Part shown: piece after piece, positions 33,214-45,000 of the stretch | How the letters are laid out: every line of letters begins with the position of its first letter | How positions within the stretch are numbered: the stretch's first letter is position 1 | Source: Charina bottae | Taxonomy: Eukaryota; Chordata; Lepidosauria; Squamata; Charinaidae | Length of the DNA stretch: 64,000 bases | Direction: 5' to 3' | NCBI GenBank assembly: GCA_023362775.1 | Contig: JALMGJ010000002.1 | Location: 109,113,981-109,177,980, forward strand | Program-made: the position numbers and the translations under genes | The notes under the pieces: model-generated | Told to the model about the DNA's origin: nothing | Databases searched by the model: none | Seen by the model: only the letters and a program-made list of their open reading frames with translations

Positions 33214-33774
33214 TTGTCTGGGACCCCAACTCGTCTGGGACCAGACGAGGTCCCAAACACAGGCACGGCTCCAGACGAAGACCCAGCACCACAGGGCAGT
33301 GGGGAGTTGGCAATACCCGAGGCTACAGGGGAGCAAGCTGGGGATGGTGGTTTGTCCCTACCCTCTAGCCAGCAGCCAATAACCGAGACTACAGGGGAGC
33401 AAGCCGGGGATGGTGGTTTGTCCCCACCCTCTAGCCAGCAGTCAGCTGGATCCCATCAGACTCCCAGCTCACCTGAATCACCCAAAGGGCAGAGACGGAG
33501 GCGTGTACGCCTCGCCTTAAAGGACAGAAGGAGAAGTGCCTGGTTAGCTGCAAGAGATTTACGCAGAGGAGAAGTGGAGTCTTTGCAGGATCCAGATGAC
33601 AGCTGGCTACAACTGGAAACCAGTAAATATAACCATCAAGTTATATTTACTGAAATTGCATTTATACATTTATTCATATTTAATTTAGCATATTATGACA
33701 TATTTTTAAAAAGATATAAACCCAAGTATTTTATACAACCTGTACAAATTGTAAATCCTAATCTCTTACAGTAA
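33214..33774 (+). other. Unrecognised frame with a duplicated 22-residue unit
   Basis: The 186-codon frame starts with a proline/threonine/glutamate-rich part and holds two copies of a 22-residue unit starting TGEQAGDGGLS (DNA period 66 bases, 33321 and 33387). It continues with a basic stretch (KGQRRRRVRLALKDRRRSAW) and then passes into AT-rich DNA after about 33620, where it loses coding character. Composition resembles the C-terminal part of a retroelement gag or a mobile-element protein, but I recognise no family. CpG-rich codon use sets it apart from both flanks, which suggests an inserted element of about 470 bases. Confidence 0.35.
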
Positions 33775-33840
33775 TTCATAGATATAGAAGTTCTCAAAGG
33801 CAGCAAATTAGCCTTGTTCCAGTTAACAGAGTATTAACCA

Positions 33841-33919
33841 TATTTATTTATTATTCAAATTTATCACCACCCATCTCCCCCAATTACTCCCCACCACCCA
33901 TCTCCCCCAACAGGGGATT
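33841..33919 (-). mobile_element. L2/CR1 tail fragment
   Basis: TATTTATTTATTATTC followed by two CACCACCCATCTCCCCCAA units; the signature of the L2/CR1 3' end is duplicated here. Confidence 0.6.
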
Positions 33920-33927
33920 CTATATGG

Positions 33928-34198
33928 CAGGGCTTTCCAAAGTTTTCCCGCGGCGACACACCAACCGCTGTTGGTGTGTCGCCGCGGGAAAACCCGGAAG
34001 TGCCACCATTGCGGCAGCGCGCAAAAACCCGGAAGCGCTGCTGCTGATTTCGGGTTTTTGCGTGCCGCCGTTAGTGTGTCGCCGCGGGAAAACCCGGAAG
34101 CGCTGATGATGATCAGCGCTTCCGGGTTGTGTGACGACACACCAGACTGTGTGTGGCGACACACTTTTGTGTGGCGACACACAGTTTGGAAAGCTCTG
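33928..34198. mobile_element. hAT MITE with CCGGAAGCGC core (copy C)
   Basis: Ends CAGGGCTTTCCAAAG and TTTGGAAAGCTCTG. The 8-bp duplication CTATATGG is at 33920-33927 and 34199-34206. Subterminal GGCGACACAC words match copies A and B. The core has direct and inverted copies of GCGGGAAAACCCGGAAGCGC. Confidence 0.92.
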
Positions 34199-34778
34199 CT
34201 ATATGGCTTCAATAAGCTTTGGTAATGATATTGCATAATTACCAAGGATAATATCATCAGCATGTAAGAACAATTTATATTCATTGTCAAATGCCACTAC
34301 ATCCTCAGTATCTGTAGCTAACAGAAGAAGCCAGTGGTTCAGGAAACAAATTGAAAATTAAGGGAGACAAAGAACATCCTTACAGATACAATGTAATTTT
34401 AAAGTTTGAAAAACAATCCCATTCTTAATAACTCTAGCCATTGGGTGAAGATACCCAACTTAATCCAATGAACAAAAGATGGTGGAAACCTATATCTTCA
34501 ATTTGATCTGAACCGTATCAAAGGCCTTCCTTTTCAGTATCCAACAAAATTAGAACAGCTAATTCCATCAGCTACAATATCTATAATATCAATCACCAGG
34601 TGGATGTTGTCAGGTGCTTGTCTATTTTTTTATAAATCCAGACTGAGATCGGTGAATTATAAATATTACTTTATGTAGCCTCCTGGCCAGTGTTGCAGGA
34701 AATATTTTAGCATTCACATTAAGCAAAGGTATTGGACTACAGTTTGCACATCTTGTGGGAGCATAAAATGATAAAACG

Positions 34779-35038
34779 TAGGCTGACCATACGTCCCATT
34801 TTGAACGGGACTGTCCCGTTATTTCACCATTTCTGGAGCGTCCCGTCGTTATAATAAATCTCAATTTTGTCCCGTTTTTGAGTTTATTTTTACGCATGCC
34901 CCCCCGCACACACGCCCCCTTTACATGCACCCCACCCCACCCCCGCGCGCACGCCCACACGCCCACCCCTCTGCGCATGCGCCCGCACGCCCACTTTGTC
35001 CAGCGACGTTTTTGCCTCAAGGAAATATGGTCAGCCTA
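34779..35038. mobile_element. hAT-like MITE, TAGGCTGACCATA family
   Basis: Ends TAGGCTGACCATACGTCCC and AAATATGGTCAGCCTA are inverted repeats. Flanks GATAAAACG and GATAAACG look like an 8-bp duplication with one indel. The core is rich in GCACGCCC units. It interrupts the old L1. Confidence 0.75.
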
Positions 35039-35404
35039 GATAAACGAATAATAAAGATTAAATAATTACAGATCTCCAACTCTGTAGGTGCCAATAAGTC
35101 TGTTTTATTTTGGAAGTCCATCTGGCTCGGGGTTTTTCCCCTGCTTCACAGATTGCCAAATTTTTGTGATTTCTTGTCAATGGCTGTACCAATTTGATTT
35201 TCTCTTCCAGAAAAATCTCTTCCATTTCAGTACTTCCCAGGAAATTGATAATTTGTTGTTAGAGGAATCCCTAGTTGATATAAGTGAATACAAACACCAT
35301 AAAACTAATAGATTCTGTTTCGGTAAATAACTGTCCATCATTGGCGTGAACTGCAGAGATAAAACTTTCTTAGTTTTGTTGTTTCATGCAATAAGTCAGT
35401 AACT

Positions 35405-35645
35405 TTCTAGCTTTCTCTTATTTATTTTCTATCCCACCTTTATTATTTTTATAAATAACTCAAAGTGGGGAACCACTAACCGCCCAGAGTCCCCTCCGGA
35501 ATGGGGGGAGATGGGCGGTGATATAAGTTAGAAATATAAATTTAAAAAAAACATACCTAATACTCCTTCCTCCTCCTCTTTTCCTCACAACAACCCTGTG
35601 AGGTGAGTTGGGCTGAGAGAGTGTGACTGACCCAAGGTCACCCCA
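35405..35645. mobile_element. Nested LINE-type 3' fragments
   Basis: A TTATTTTCTATCCCACCTTT to CACAACAACCCTGTGAGGTG to CCCAAGGTCACC repeat is broken by an L2/CR1 tail (CCGCCCAGAGTCCCCTCC to ATATAAATTT) at about 35479-35550. Confidence 0.6.
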
Positions 35646-36124
35646 ATATGTTAATAAATTTCAAAGAGTATTCAAATTGTTCTGAGTATAGTAGCTCCAG
35701 TACATGCTTTGCTGCTATAAATGCCTGATATGATGTGTCTGTTGGGTTCTAGCAAATAACAAAAGTGAATCTTTAACTACAGTTGCAATCAAAATTATTC
35801 AACACCCATTGCAAATCAGGTTTATTGTCAAAATGTACAGACTTTCAGCTGTTTGCAATGAACAAATCAAACAAAAGCAATTGAAATAGCTCAACATAAC
35901 GAATGCTTCAAGTGGCTTCCCCAAATACAACTGAAAATGCAACTTATAATGACTTCTCCAATCTCAAAATTATCCAACCCCTTCATGGCAAGCATCTTCA
36001 GTACTTAGTAGAGCACCATTTTGCTGTTATGACCTGCTGCAAACGAGATGCACAGCCATACGCCAGCTTCTGGCAGCACTCCTGAGGAATCTTAGCCCAT
36101 TCCTCATGAGCAATGGCCTCCAGT

Positions 36125-36673
<549 letters not shown>

Positions 36674-36765
36674 TCAGTGCCTGTTGCCACCAAGTCTTGC
36701 TGCAGGTCTTTTGCAGTCACTCAAGGGTTTCTCTCAACCTGCCTTCTCAGAAATCTGGTTGCAGC

Positions 36766-39034
36766 GACTCCAGGCTTGGCTGCCAGCTCGACCAGTCGGA
36801 TTTCTCAGAGTGCTGAGAACTGGCTGAATTTTCCTTGCTTGCAGTGGATTGCAGAAGTTGTGGACCACTGAAGTTTTTTTCCCCTGAAGAAGGGGAGACC
36901 AGAAGATTACTCGGGGGGCCATTGGAATTGCCTACCCTTGTTTTTTCTCTGTAGTTTCCACCGCGGAGAAAACAGGGTAAGTGCAAGGGAAATGGCCGAG
37001 AGATATCTTGCTCTCGCAGGGAAAACAAGTCTATTTGAAGAGACACTAGAGCGTACAGCCGCTTTTAGATCACTTTAGGAAATTATTTTTTTTAGATTAG
37101 AAAGTTTTTTGATATCTAAGATCTATTTTTTGGACTTTGTTTTAAAATGTTGGCTGGTTTTGTGCTTTCTTTGCTTTGACTGATTCTGGTGGAAGCTTGA
37201 TGGACTCTATATTTGCAACATAATGAAACGTCTGCATTTTTTTTTACTTTTCTTTTGTATTAGAGGGATTTAAGAGACTCTGTAATTCTTCGCTTGATAA
37301 ACTAAATGACTATTCATTTTTTGAGAAACCCTTTGTTTGGATTAAGCAGCTTGCAGCTTGAAGAACGAAAGCTCGCAGTTTGAAGAATAAAAACACAGGG
37401 CAACGTTTTTTTTTTCTTTTCTTCTTTTTCTACATTCTCCCTGGTTGGATTCTGTTTCACTTGGAATATATTTTTTATTTCTCCTTCTATAAACTGTTTA
37501 AAATATTATTCTCTCCTGTATTTTGGATTATTGGAACTCTCTTTTTTCTTTTAACTTTAAAAAACAACGTTTTGCTTAATAGATCCTGCTGGTAGTATTT
37601 CATGGATAGATTACATGACTATTGTTTTGACTAGAAGGGTTGTTATTTTAATTTGAAGGACACAGGAAAAATGGCTTTCCAATTAGTACTTCAGGAGTTC
37701 AGAAGAGAGATTACTGAGGCTCTTTCAAATATTCAAAGATCGTTGGAATTGCTGTTCGTAACTCTGCAAAACAGAGAGAAAGAGCAGAGAACGGAAACGG
37801 AAACAGAAAGGAAAAATGTTTTTGAAGTGGAGGAGAAACAGAAGGAGGGAATTTTGAGTATATTAGTTCAGAAGAACATTCTGAAGGCTATACACTACAA
37901 TCTTGGTATAGATATGTTGTGGCAGTGGAGACAGAGTGAAAATATGGGTGTGTAGTTGGATGGATGTTGTGAAATACGTGGAAAGGGAGAGAAGGTTGCT
38001 CTGATATTCTATATGAGATATAGAAAAGAGCAGGCTGTATATTGCGAATTTGCCATAGTGTATTGTGATTTTGGCATAACCTAAACAGAAGATATGAGAA
38101 ACTGTATGGATATAAAGGCTAATGAAAATATGGACTTGAATTGTTATGAGAAATTGTATGGATATATAAAAAGTGATATTCTAAATGTAAGATGCTAAAT
38201 ACAAACATAAGTAATAATAATAATATTATTGTTTTCCTTAGAGATATATTTATGAGGAGATAATGATATGATGAGATGAGATGGAATTAGAATGATGGTT
38301 ACTACAGGATGATATATATCAATATGTATTGTATGATTATAAGAATTGATATATTAGGTATTAGGTTAAGTGATATGATAGATTATGCACTTAGTTTAAA
38401 TGGACACTACTACAAAGAATGGAAATTATAGATGGATAATTGAGATATAAGAATTCCTTTTTTATGGAGATATATATATATATTAGAATTAAATTATAGA
38501 AACATATATGTATGAACATTATAAGAATTGCTAAATTATGTATTAAGTTACATAATATGTTAGGTTATGAGTCATAATATGAATAGAATATATTGTAGTT
38601 TATTAGAAGTAAATAAGGCTTTTATTTGTTATACTAATTGGACTTTATTGAAGATATAAATATGTAGTAATGAACATTCAACATTTAACTACTACTTCAA
38701 GGAGTGGAAGCCAAAGATGGATTATTGGGAGACAGTAAGAAAGGTGAAACCTATATGAAGATTAGAAGATTGGATTAAAGAAATCAAAAGGCATATGACA
38801 AAGAAAAGTTCCTGTATACTGTATGAAGGACTAATATTTAAAATCAATTATTGTACTTTAAGTCCAAAGATAGATTGGAGGACATCTATTTTCTATATTT
38901 TCTTTGCTTATTATTTCTTGACTTCACTTTTTCTTTATCTTTTTCTTAATTTGTATTTCTGCTTCTATTTCTTTTTTCTATTCTAACTTTTATTATGTAT
39001 TGTAAAACTTAATAAAATTTAATAAAAAAAAAAA
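36766..39034 (+). mobile_element. L1-type retrotransposon, short non-autonomous copy
   Basis: It is flanked by a 17-bp duplication AGAAATCTGGTTGCAGC at 36749-36765 and 39035-39051 and ends with an A-run after TTAATAAAATTTAATAAAA. The 2.27 kb body has a GC-richer 5' leader (36766-37050), a short ORF1-like frame (37671-37955) and a long AT-rich 3' part. No endonuclease or reverse transcriptase is present. That points to an internally deleted or non-autonomous family rather than simple 5' truncation. Confidence 0.8.
37671..37955 (+). pseudogene. L1 ORF1-like N-terminal fragment
   Basis: About 94 codons from an ATG at 37671 (MAFQLVLQEFRREI). It is a charged helical sequence (REKEQRTETETERKN) like the coiled-coil part of L1 ORF1 proteins. 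The RRM and C-terminal domain are missing. Assignment rests on position and composition. Confidence 0.45.
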
Positions 39035-39754
39035 AGAAATCTGGTTGCAGCCATTGACAGCTTCCTTTTTCTGCCCCGTCCAGGTAGTGTAACCACTGTT
39101 CTTTTAACTTTTAACTTGCGAACTATGCTTCCAACGGTGTCTCTAGGAACATTCAGTGCCTTCACTATCTTTTTGTATCCTGTTCCTTGTTTGTGAAGGG
39201 CGATAATCTCTTATGTTACCTTTTTGGACCATTCTTTTGATTTAGCCATATTTCTAACATGCAGTCGAACATGACACTCAACAAACCCCTAGCCAGTTCA
39301 GGTATTTCATGTGTTCCAGCTCAAGCACACCTGGTGCAACTAATGAAGCCCTTGATTAGTTGCATCAGGTGTGCTTGAGACAACACGTGTTTTGCATACT
39401 GTACAATATGTGTGCTGTTGTGACGGATTTTATACAGGGGGTTGAATACTTTTGAGACTGGAGAAGTCATTATAAGTTGCATTTTCAGTTGAATTTGGGG
39501 AAACCACTTGAAGCATTTGTTGTGTTGAGCTATTTCAATTGCTTTTGTTTGATTTGTTCATTGCAAACAGCTGAAAGTCTGTAAATTTTGACAATAAACC
39601 TCATTTGCAATGGGGGTTGAATAATTTTGATTGCAACTGTATCTTTTCCAACTGTATTAACATTAGAACTCTCTTTTTGCGGAGGTGAAAGCAATAATTG
39701 ATCCCGATGTATGCCTTAAATGTACCCCAGAGTGTTAATGGATTAGTAGAGGTG

Positions 39755-39899
39755 TTATGTTATGTTATGTTATGTTATGTTATGTTATGTTATGTTATGT
39801 TATGTTATGTTATGTTATCTTATCTTATCTTATCTTATCTTATCTTATCTTATCTTATCTTATCTTATCTTATCTTATCTTATCTTATCTTATCTTATG
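39755..39899. repeat. Pentanucleotide microsatellite (TTATG)12(TTATC)16
   Basis: About 12 TTATG units change abruptly into about 16 TTATC units, with a last TTATG. Frames across it are artefacts. Confidence 0.95.
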
Positions 39900-40402
39900 T
39901 AGAGGTCCTCTACTTAAAATCATTTTTAATATAGTCTATAAAGAGAGAACCCTTAGAAGAAATATATTCAAATACCATATAGAATTGGCTGATTTACATT
40001 TCATAGTTAGAGTCCCTGGAGATTGCAATGGGCCTACTGAAGAATCCATAACTTGATACAGTAAAGTAGAAATTATTTTTAAAAAATCTAATTTGAAACA
40101 ATTTTGAAGTACCTATGAAAAAAGTATATTCTATACATTTTGTATTTAAAAAACCCAAATACCTATTAAATTCTATGCTTGTAATGCCTTCCAATTTTGA
40201 AGAACAGTTAAGTTTTTTAAAAAATGCTTCTAATTTCCACAAGAGATTGTCAAGAAAAATAACATGTTTACTATGCTAGTGATACTTTAATTTTATATTT
40301 TTAATTTAGCAAAGCATTATCAAGACTTCAAACAAAGGCAATATTTTCTTATGTGAAGGAACTGACAAATCAGAAGGCCTTAAAGTATTTTATTAGTTAG
40401 AC

Positions 40403-40703
40403 CAGGGTTTCTCAACCAGGGTTCCATGGAACCCCAGGGTTCCGTGAGAGGTCACTAGGGGTTCCCTGGGATATAACAATTTATTTAAATTATTTCAAAT
40501 TCAGGCAACTTCACATTAAAGAGGTAAGTTTCATTATTTATTTTTAATTTAAGAACATGGTTAATGCATATATACAGGCCTACACATGAAACAAATATAA
40601 TAATTTTGTAACTTCTATATTTGAGCCTGAATGTGCAGGGGTTCCCCAAGGCCTGAAAAATATTTCAAGGGGTCCTCCAGGGTGAAAAAGTTGAGAAAGG
40701 CTG
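40403..40703. mobile_element. hAT MITE, CAGGGTTTCTCAACC family (copy 2)
   Basis: Ends CAGGGTTTCTCAACC and GTTGAGAAAGGCTG. The 8-bp duplication AGTTAGAC is at 40395-40402 and 40704-40711. Close to copy 1 at 23012-23309. Confidence 0.9.
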
Positions 40704-40711
40704 AGTTAGAC

Positions 40712-41383
40712 TGATGCTCTATCAACATATTTTGAAGGAAATGTCACAGGAATAAGTATAGAATTTTTTCTTGGGTGTATTACCTTGGAAGATCAGAGAA
40801 TAGTACGGAAAAGATACTGCCACAATATATCTTGTTTTCTGTTTTAGCAGAATCCCTGAAAGTAACACTCTTAATATTTTACTGATATAAAAACACTAAA
40901 TTTGCATTTAAAAAGTAAACTTTAAAGTGGATATTCATTCCAAGCTGTATTAATAGTTTAAGTAATTGCATTTCAGGCTTTGCCTTATATTACTTTGCCT
41001 TATACTCCTTAATGCTGTCACTCCATCTGCTAGTATGCTTTGGGGATGAATGAGAGATAATTCTGCAATAGCTCTCTTCTCACCTAAACACTTCTCACCT
41101 AAACAAGAAAGATTCTGTAATTATTTGGAATTGAATAAATCAATAGTTCTTTGAATGGTCTTATCGGATCTAAATATTAATAAGTAAAGTGCAGGAAAAA
41201 TGTGCTTCTTTTATGACATGGTAAATAAGATCAGTTAATATACATCAGTGTGCATATACAACTGCATTTTTGAGAAAGGGTAGTGAACTGTTTCATACAA
41301 AGCTGGAGTTTCAAGATGCAGCACAATGTGAAAACATGTGAAGTATAAGTACACATTCATTCCGAACAAAAATAAAGTTTTAC
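40712..41383. other. Intergenic DNA downstream of MAT2B
   Basis: AT-rich; nothing recognised apart from the possible polyadenylation signals of MAT2B just to the right. Confidence 0.45.
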
Positions 41384-41485
41384 TTTATTAGAATGTTTTA
41401 ATCATATCTAAAGCAGCTCCAGTACTTTTCATTTTAATTTCAAATTGCAGTGGAAACATTAAAGTTCTGCATTACAATGTTTATT
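41384..41485 (-). terminator. MAT2B: Candidate MAT2B polyadenylation signals
   Basis: AATAAA occurs on the minus strand at 41480-41485 and 41384-41389, about 350-450 bases past the stop codon. Either could end the transcript. Which one is used cannot be told from sequence. Confidence 0.4.
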
Positions 41486-41831
41486 TATTTATTTATAGTA
41501 ATCAAGAAAATAAATGCCAAGAGAGATTCTATCCAACAATTTTAAACACAAAAATTGCATGTGAGGATACAATTCTCATACCACATTACTTATGACTGCA
41601 ATAATTGTAGATCACTAGATATTTATGATAAGGCAGTGATAAACATAAACCAGTATTAACAGCTTCAAACAAGGTTCATTTTTTTTGCCAACACTTCTTA
41701 CAATTTCACTAGTGCAAGACCATATTTTTACCTGATTGAACTTGAAACACAGAATGCTCAATACAAAACTATTCTTTCTCCCCTTTTTAAAAAAGTGCCT
41801 CATACCATACTTACACTAAAATATTTACAAG

Positions 41832-42002
41832 CTAGTGGAAGACTGTCTGTCTCCATCTCTTGTCAGTGAGGAAAGGCCAAAGTGATTCCTTGATCCCAAC
41901 TTGAAATGGAGTATGTTGACCAATGCCCAACATCAGAAGACGGGAACAGTCAAGCTGAGCATTCTTGGGACGAGGAGCACCCAGGACTGGGCTATCTGTA
42001 AT
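41832..42002 (-). CDS. MAT2B: MAT2B coding exon 7 and stop
   Basis: Begins [19 protein letters not shown] and ends [23 protein letters not shown], the C-terminus that contacts the catalytic subunit in the known complex. Confidence 0.97.
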   Translation of the reverse strand: MTDSPVLGAPRPKNAQLDCSRLLMLGIGQHTPFQVGIKESLWPFLTDKRWRQTVFH

Positions 42003-45000
42003 CTTTAATTTCAAAGACCAATATACTTACTGTTCAGAATAAAAATATTAAAATGCATTTATTTCTAAGGATCCTCTCTCTCCCAGCCCAAAACCATTTT
42101 TTCTCTCATAATATTACTCAGCAAGGAATCCTGAAATCTGCTAGTAGTGCAAAAATGGAACCTGGGATTATCTGCCAAAACACTTCTGAGCCTTCGTCTA
42201 TGAATTCAGGAGATACATACAGATACTGAAGACATTTGTGTCTCCTGAGAAGATGCTTCTAAAGGTAGTCTTTGCTTGTAAATCAAGCAAAAGTTATTAC
42301 CTTACATTTCCCCTTTACTAGGATCCCAGAGGCTGACAGAAGAGGGATAGATGAATTCATTTCTAGACTTGATACACTTGAAAGTATTATTTCTATTTTT
42401 CCAGGCTCTCAATCAGCTCCATGGAATTCCTTGCACTTGCCTACATGGAATCACTTATTATGTGAGTGTTTACATAAAAGGCTGGGGTAAATGGGCCATT
42501 CAGATAGTCACTTATTGAAAGGTGAGAAACTGCAATCAGAAAGTAATTTTTCATCCTTTCCACATAGCATCTTAATTGCAGCTGAAATTTCTGGGTTACA
42601 TTGTTATAAGCTTATCATTTGAACTGCAGAGACAAAACACACATTGTTTCCCAAATAGCCAAAGGAGGGTCAAATATATGAATTATCAATTTCAAAGTTT
42701 TCATCAGATAAAGAGCAATTGTTCCTCAAGGATAACATCTCATAGCACAATATAAAACAAATGCCGAATGTTTACCAACTACAAGTTAGCTTTTCTCATT
42801 CTGTTAATTACTTACTGGTCTCAAGTGGCTACTAGGAAGATTGAAAGCATCAGCCATAGCACATGCCATTTCAAACTTGGTCATCTGCTCGTTACCAGAC
42901 CAGTGGAAAGTTCCCTTAATGGATGGATCCTTGGAAAAGCAACAAATACATACAATTTTAATTAATTTTAATTTTCCTATGCTAGTAAGTTCCATGAAGG
43001 AAAAGAAAAATCCAAGTTTTGTTGGGAGACCATTCTTTTTAGACTGAGAAGCAACATTTAACTCAATGAACTATTTTTCACATTATCTCAACAGATTTTT
43101 GTTTCTGCTACAGAATGTAAGAGTTACTATACACAACTTCAACCCAGCTAGATGGTACTTTGTTCACAATAGTGTTACTAGAAAATACTCAATGCCTTGA
43201 TCTTGTCCAAAAGAATAGTTGTGTCTGTTTTACAACCATTTTGTTGCAAATATAATCTAGCAATCTAAGATGCATTACCATGATGCAAGATTTTTTAAAA
43301 AAAATCTCAGTGAGCTCTCTGAATATTAAAAGCTTAGCCTGGATAGAATTATCTAACGCTTTAAGAGTTAAATGAATACAGCTCCTATACACAGGGCATT
43401 TAGATTGACAGTAGGAAGCTTCATAAAATAATGGACATCTGAAAGATGGGTGTACCTTTAATCACAGCTTCACGGCAGGTTTTTTTTAATGTTAAATTGA
43501 TTTTCAAAGCTGGCAGGGAAATACAGAATGTACAGACATACGTGGGGAACGAGGAGTTGACAAAATTGCCCTTTTTGATGGAGATCCCTTTTGTTTTTAA
43601 ATTTTGAAACATATAGCATCTTTTTCAGAGATGCAGAACATGCCTCTACATTTATTTCATGTCCTTCCAACATTATTGTTCTGCCACTATGATTCCTGTT
43701 TCCCTATTATCTCGACCCTAAGAATAACTACAGTATCATACAATATTATATTGTATATTGTAACCACTTACTCTTGTACAAGTATTCTGCATGTTTTAAT
43801 CAGAACTTTATTATGTTTTTCATGTTACAATGTAATCAGATACATATTTACATGTTTTAGAAAGTCTGCATATATTTTTGAAACCTTGAATACATCACAA
43901 AACCCACATTATTTATACATATTTAATATGTGAAGCAGTCCTTAACACCTTGATTTAGGTACATTTAATATACTTAGGAAAGGTCTTACCACCATTCTCC
44001 TCTCAGCTAGCTGTCGGCAAACAATGGCTACATCCTTGACATAGGTAGGAAACCTCTGCTGCCAGTGGTCCATATTGGCTGATTTGTTATTGAATTGCAC
44101 TTTATCAAACATAACTGTCACAGCACTCTCCTCCAACTTCTCAACTTCTCCATATAAAATAGGAATTCTAAGCACAGCAGCACCTAACAAAAAAGAAAGA
44201 AAAGCCATAAATGTTGCACGAAATCAACTAAGCATATCCATGCAATTGCCCAGCTTGCTCTAAACTTCACACCAATAGAAAAAATGGAAAAGGGTCAGAT
44301 TTAACTGGGACAAGCCAAATTATTTTACATATGGCGTATTAACAAAAAAAAAAGGCTGGAAACTGGAAACTGCTTCAAAACTGCTTGTAGCAATGTTTAT
44401 TACAATACCTTCAACTGTCAATACTAACTCTAGATAGCTTTGTTTCTAATGATAACTCTGTCAATATAATCTTTCTTAGTGCAGTATTCTTACTGTACTA
44501 ACATCTGGGAAACTACAAACATGAACTTGCAAATTCAACCGGTTCTGAAATACCTACAAGACATCATTTAAAAACTCAAAATATGAAGTTGCATTTGCTG
44601 CTGCTGCTGCTGATTATTTCAGTTTTTCCTCTTTCCTTTTCTATTATCTACGTAATGCACCACCTATTCAGAATATGTTCCTTTTAATTTCCACCTAGCC
44701 AGAATACACGTGTTCATGTAGCATTCTACCATTCCTTAAATCTTTCCCTTAAGAACATAGGAGACAACTTGCTAGGTAAGCACATCCAACCCAGCATTGT
44801 TTACAATGAAAGTCAATCACTGAAAAGTAAGCAAACAGGCATTTTATAACTGCATAGAGATGCTTTTATGCCATTATGTTTATTTACCGCAGCCTGGTTT
44901 ACTAATAGATCAAATTTATATTTTGAAGGGGCAAAATATTTTCATAAAGCCCATGATTGATCATTTATAAACCATCCTCCTCCCTGTCACTGTAATCACC

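Noticed and set aside
39698..40056. Leucine/serine/tyrosine repeat proteins
   Set aside because: Translation of the TTATG/TTATC microsatellite.
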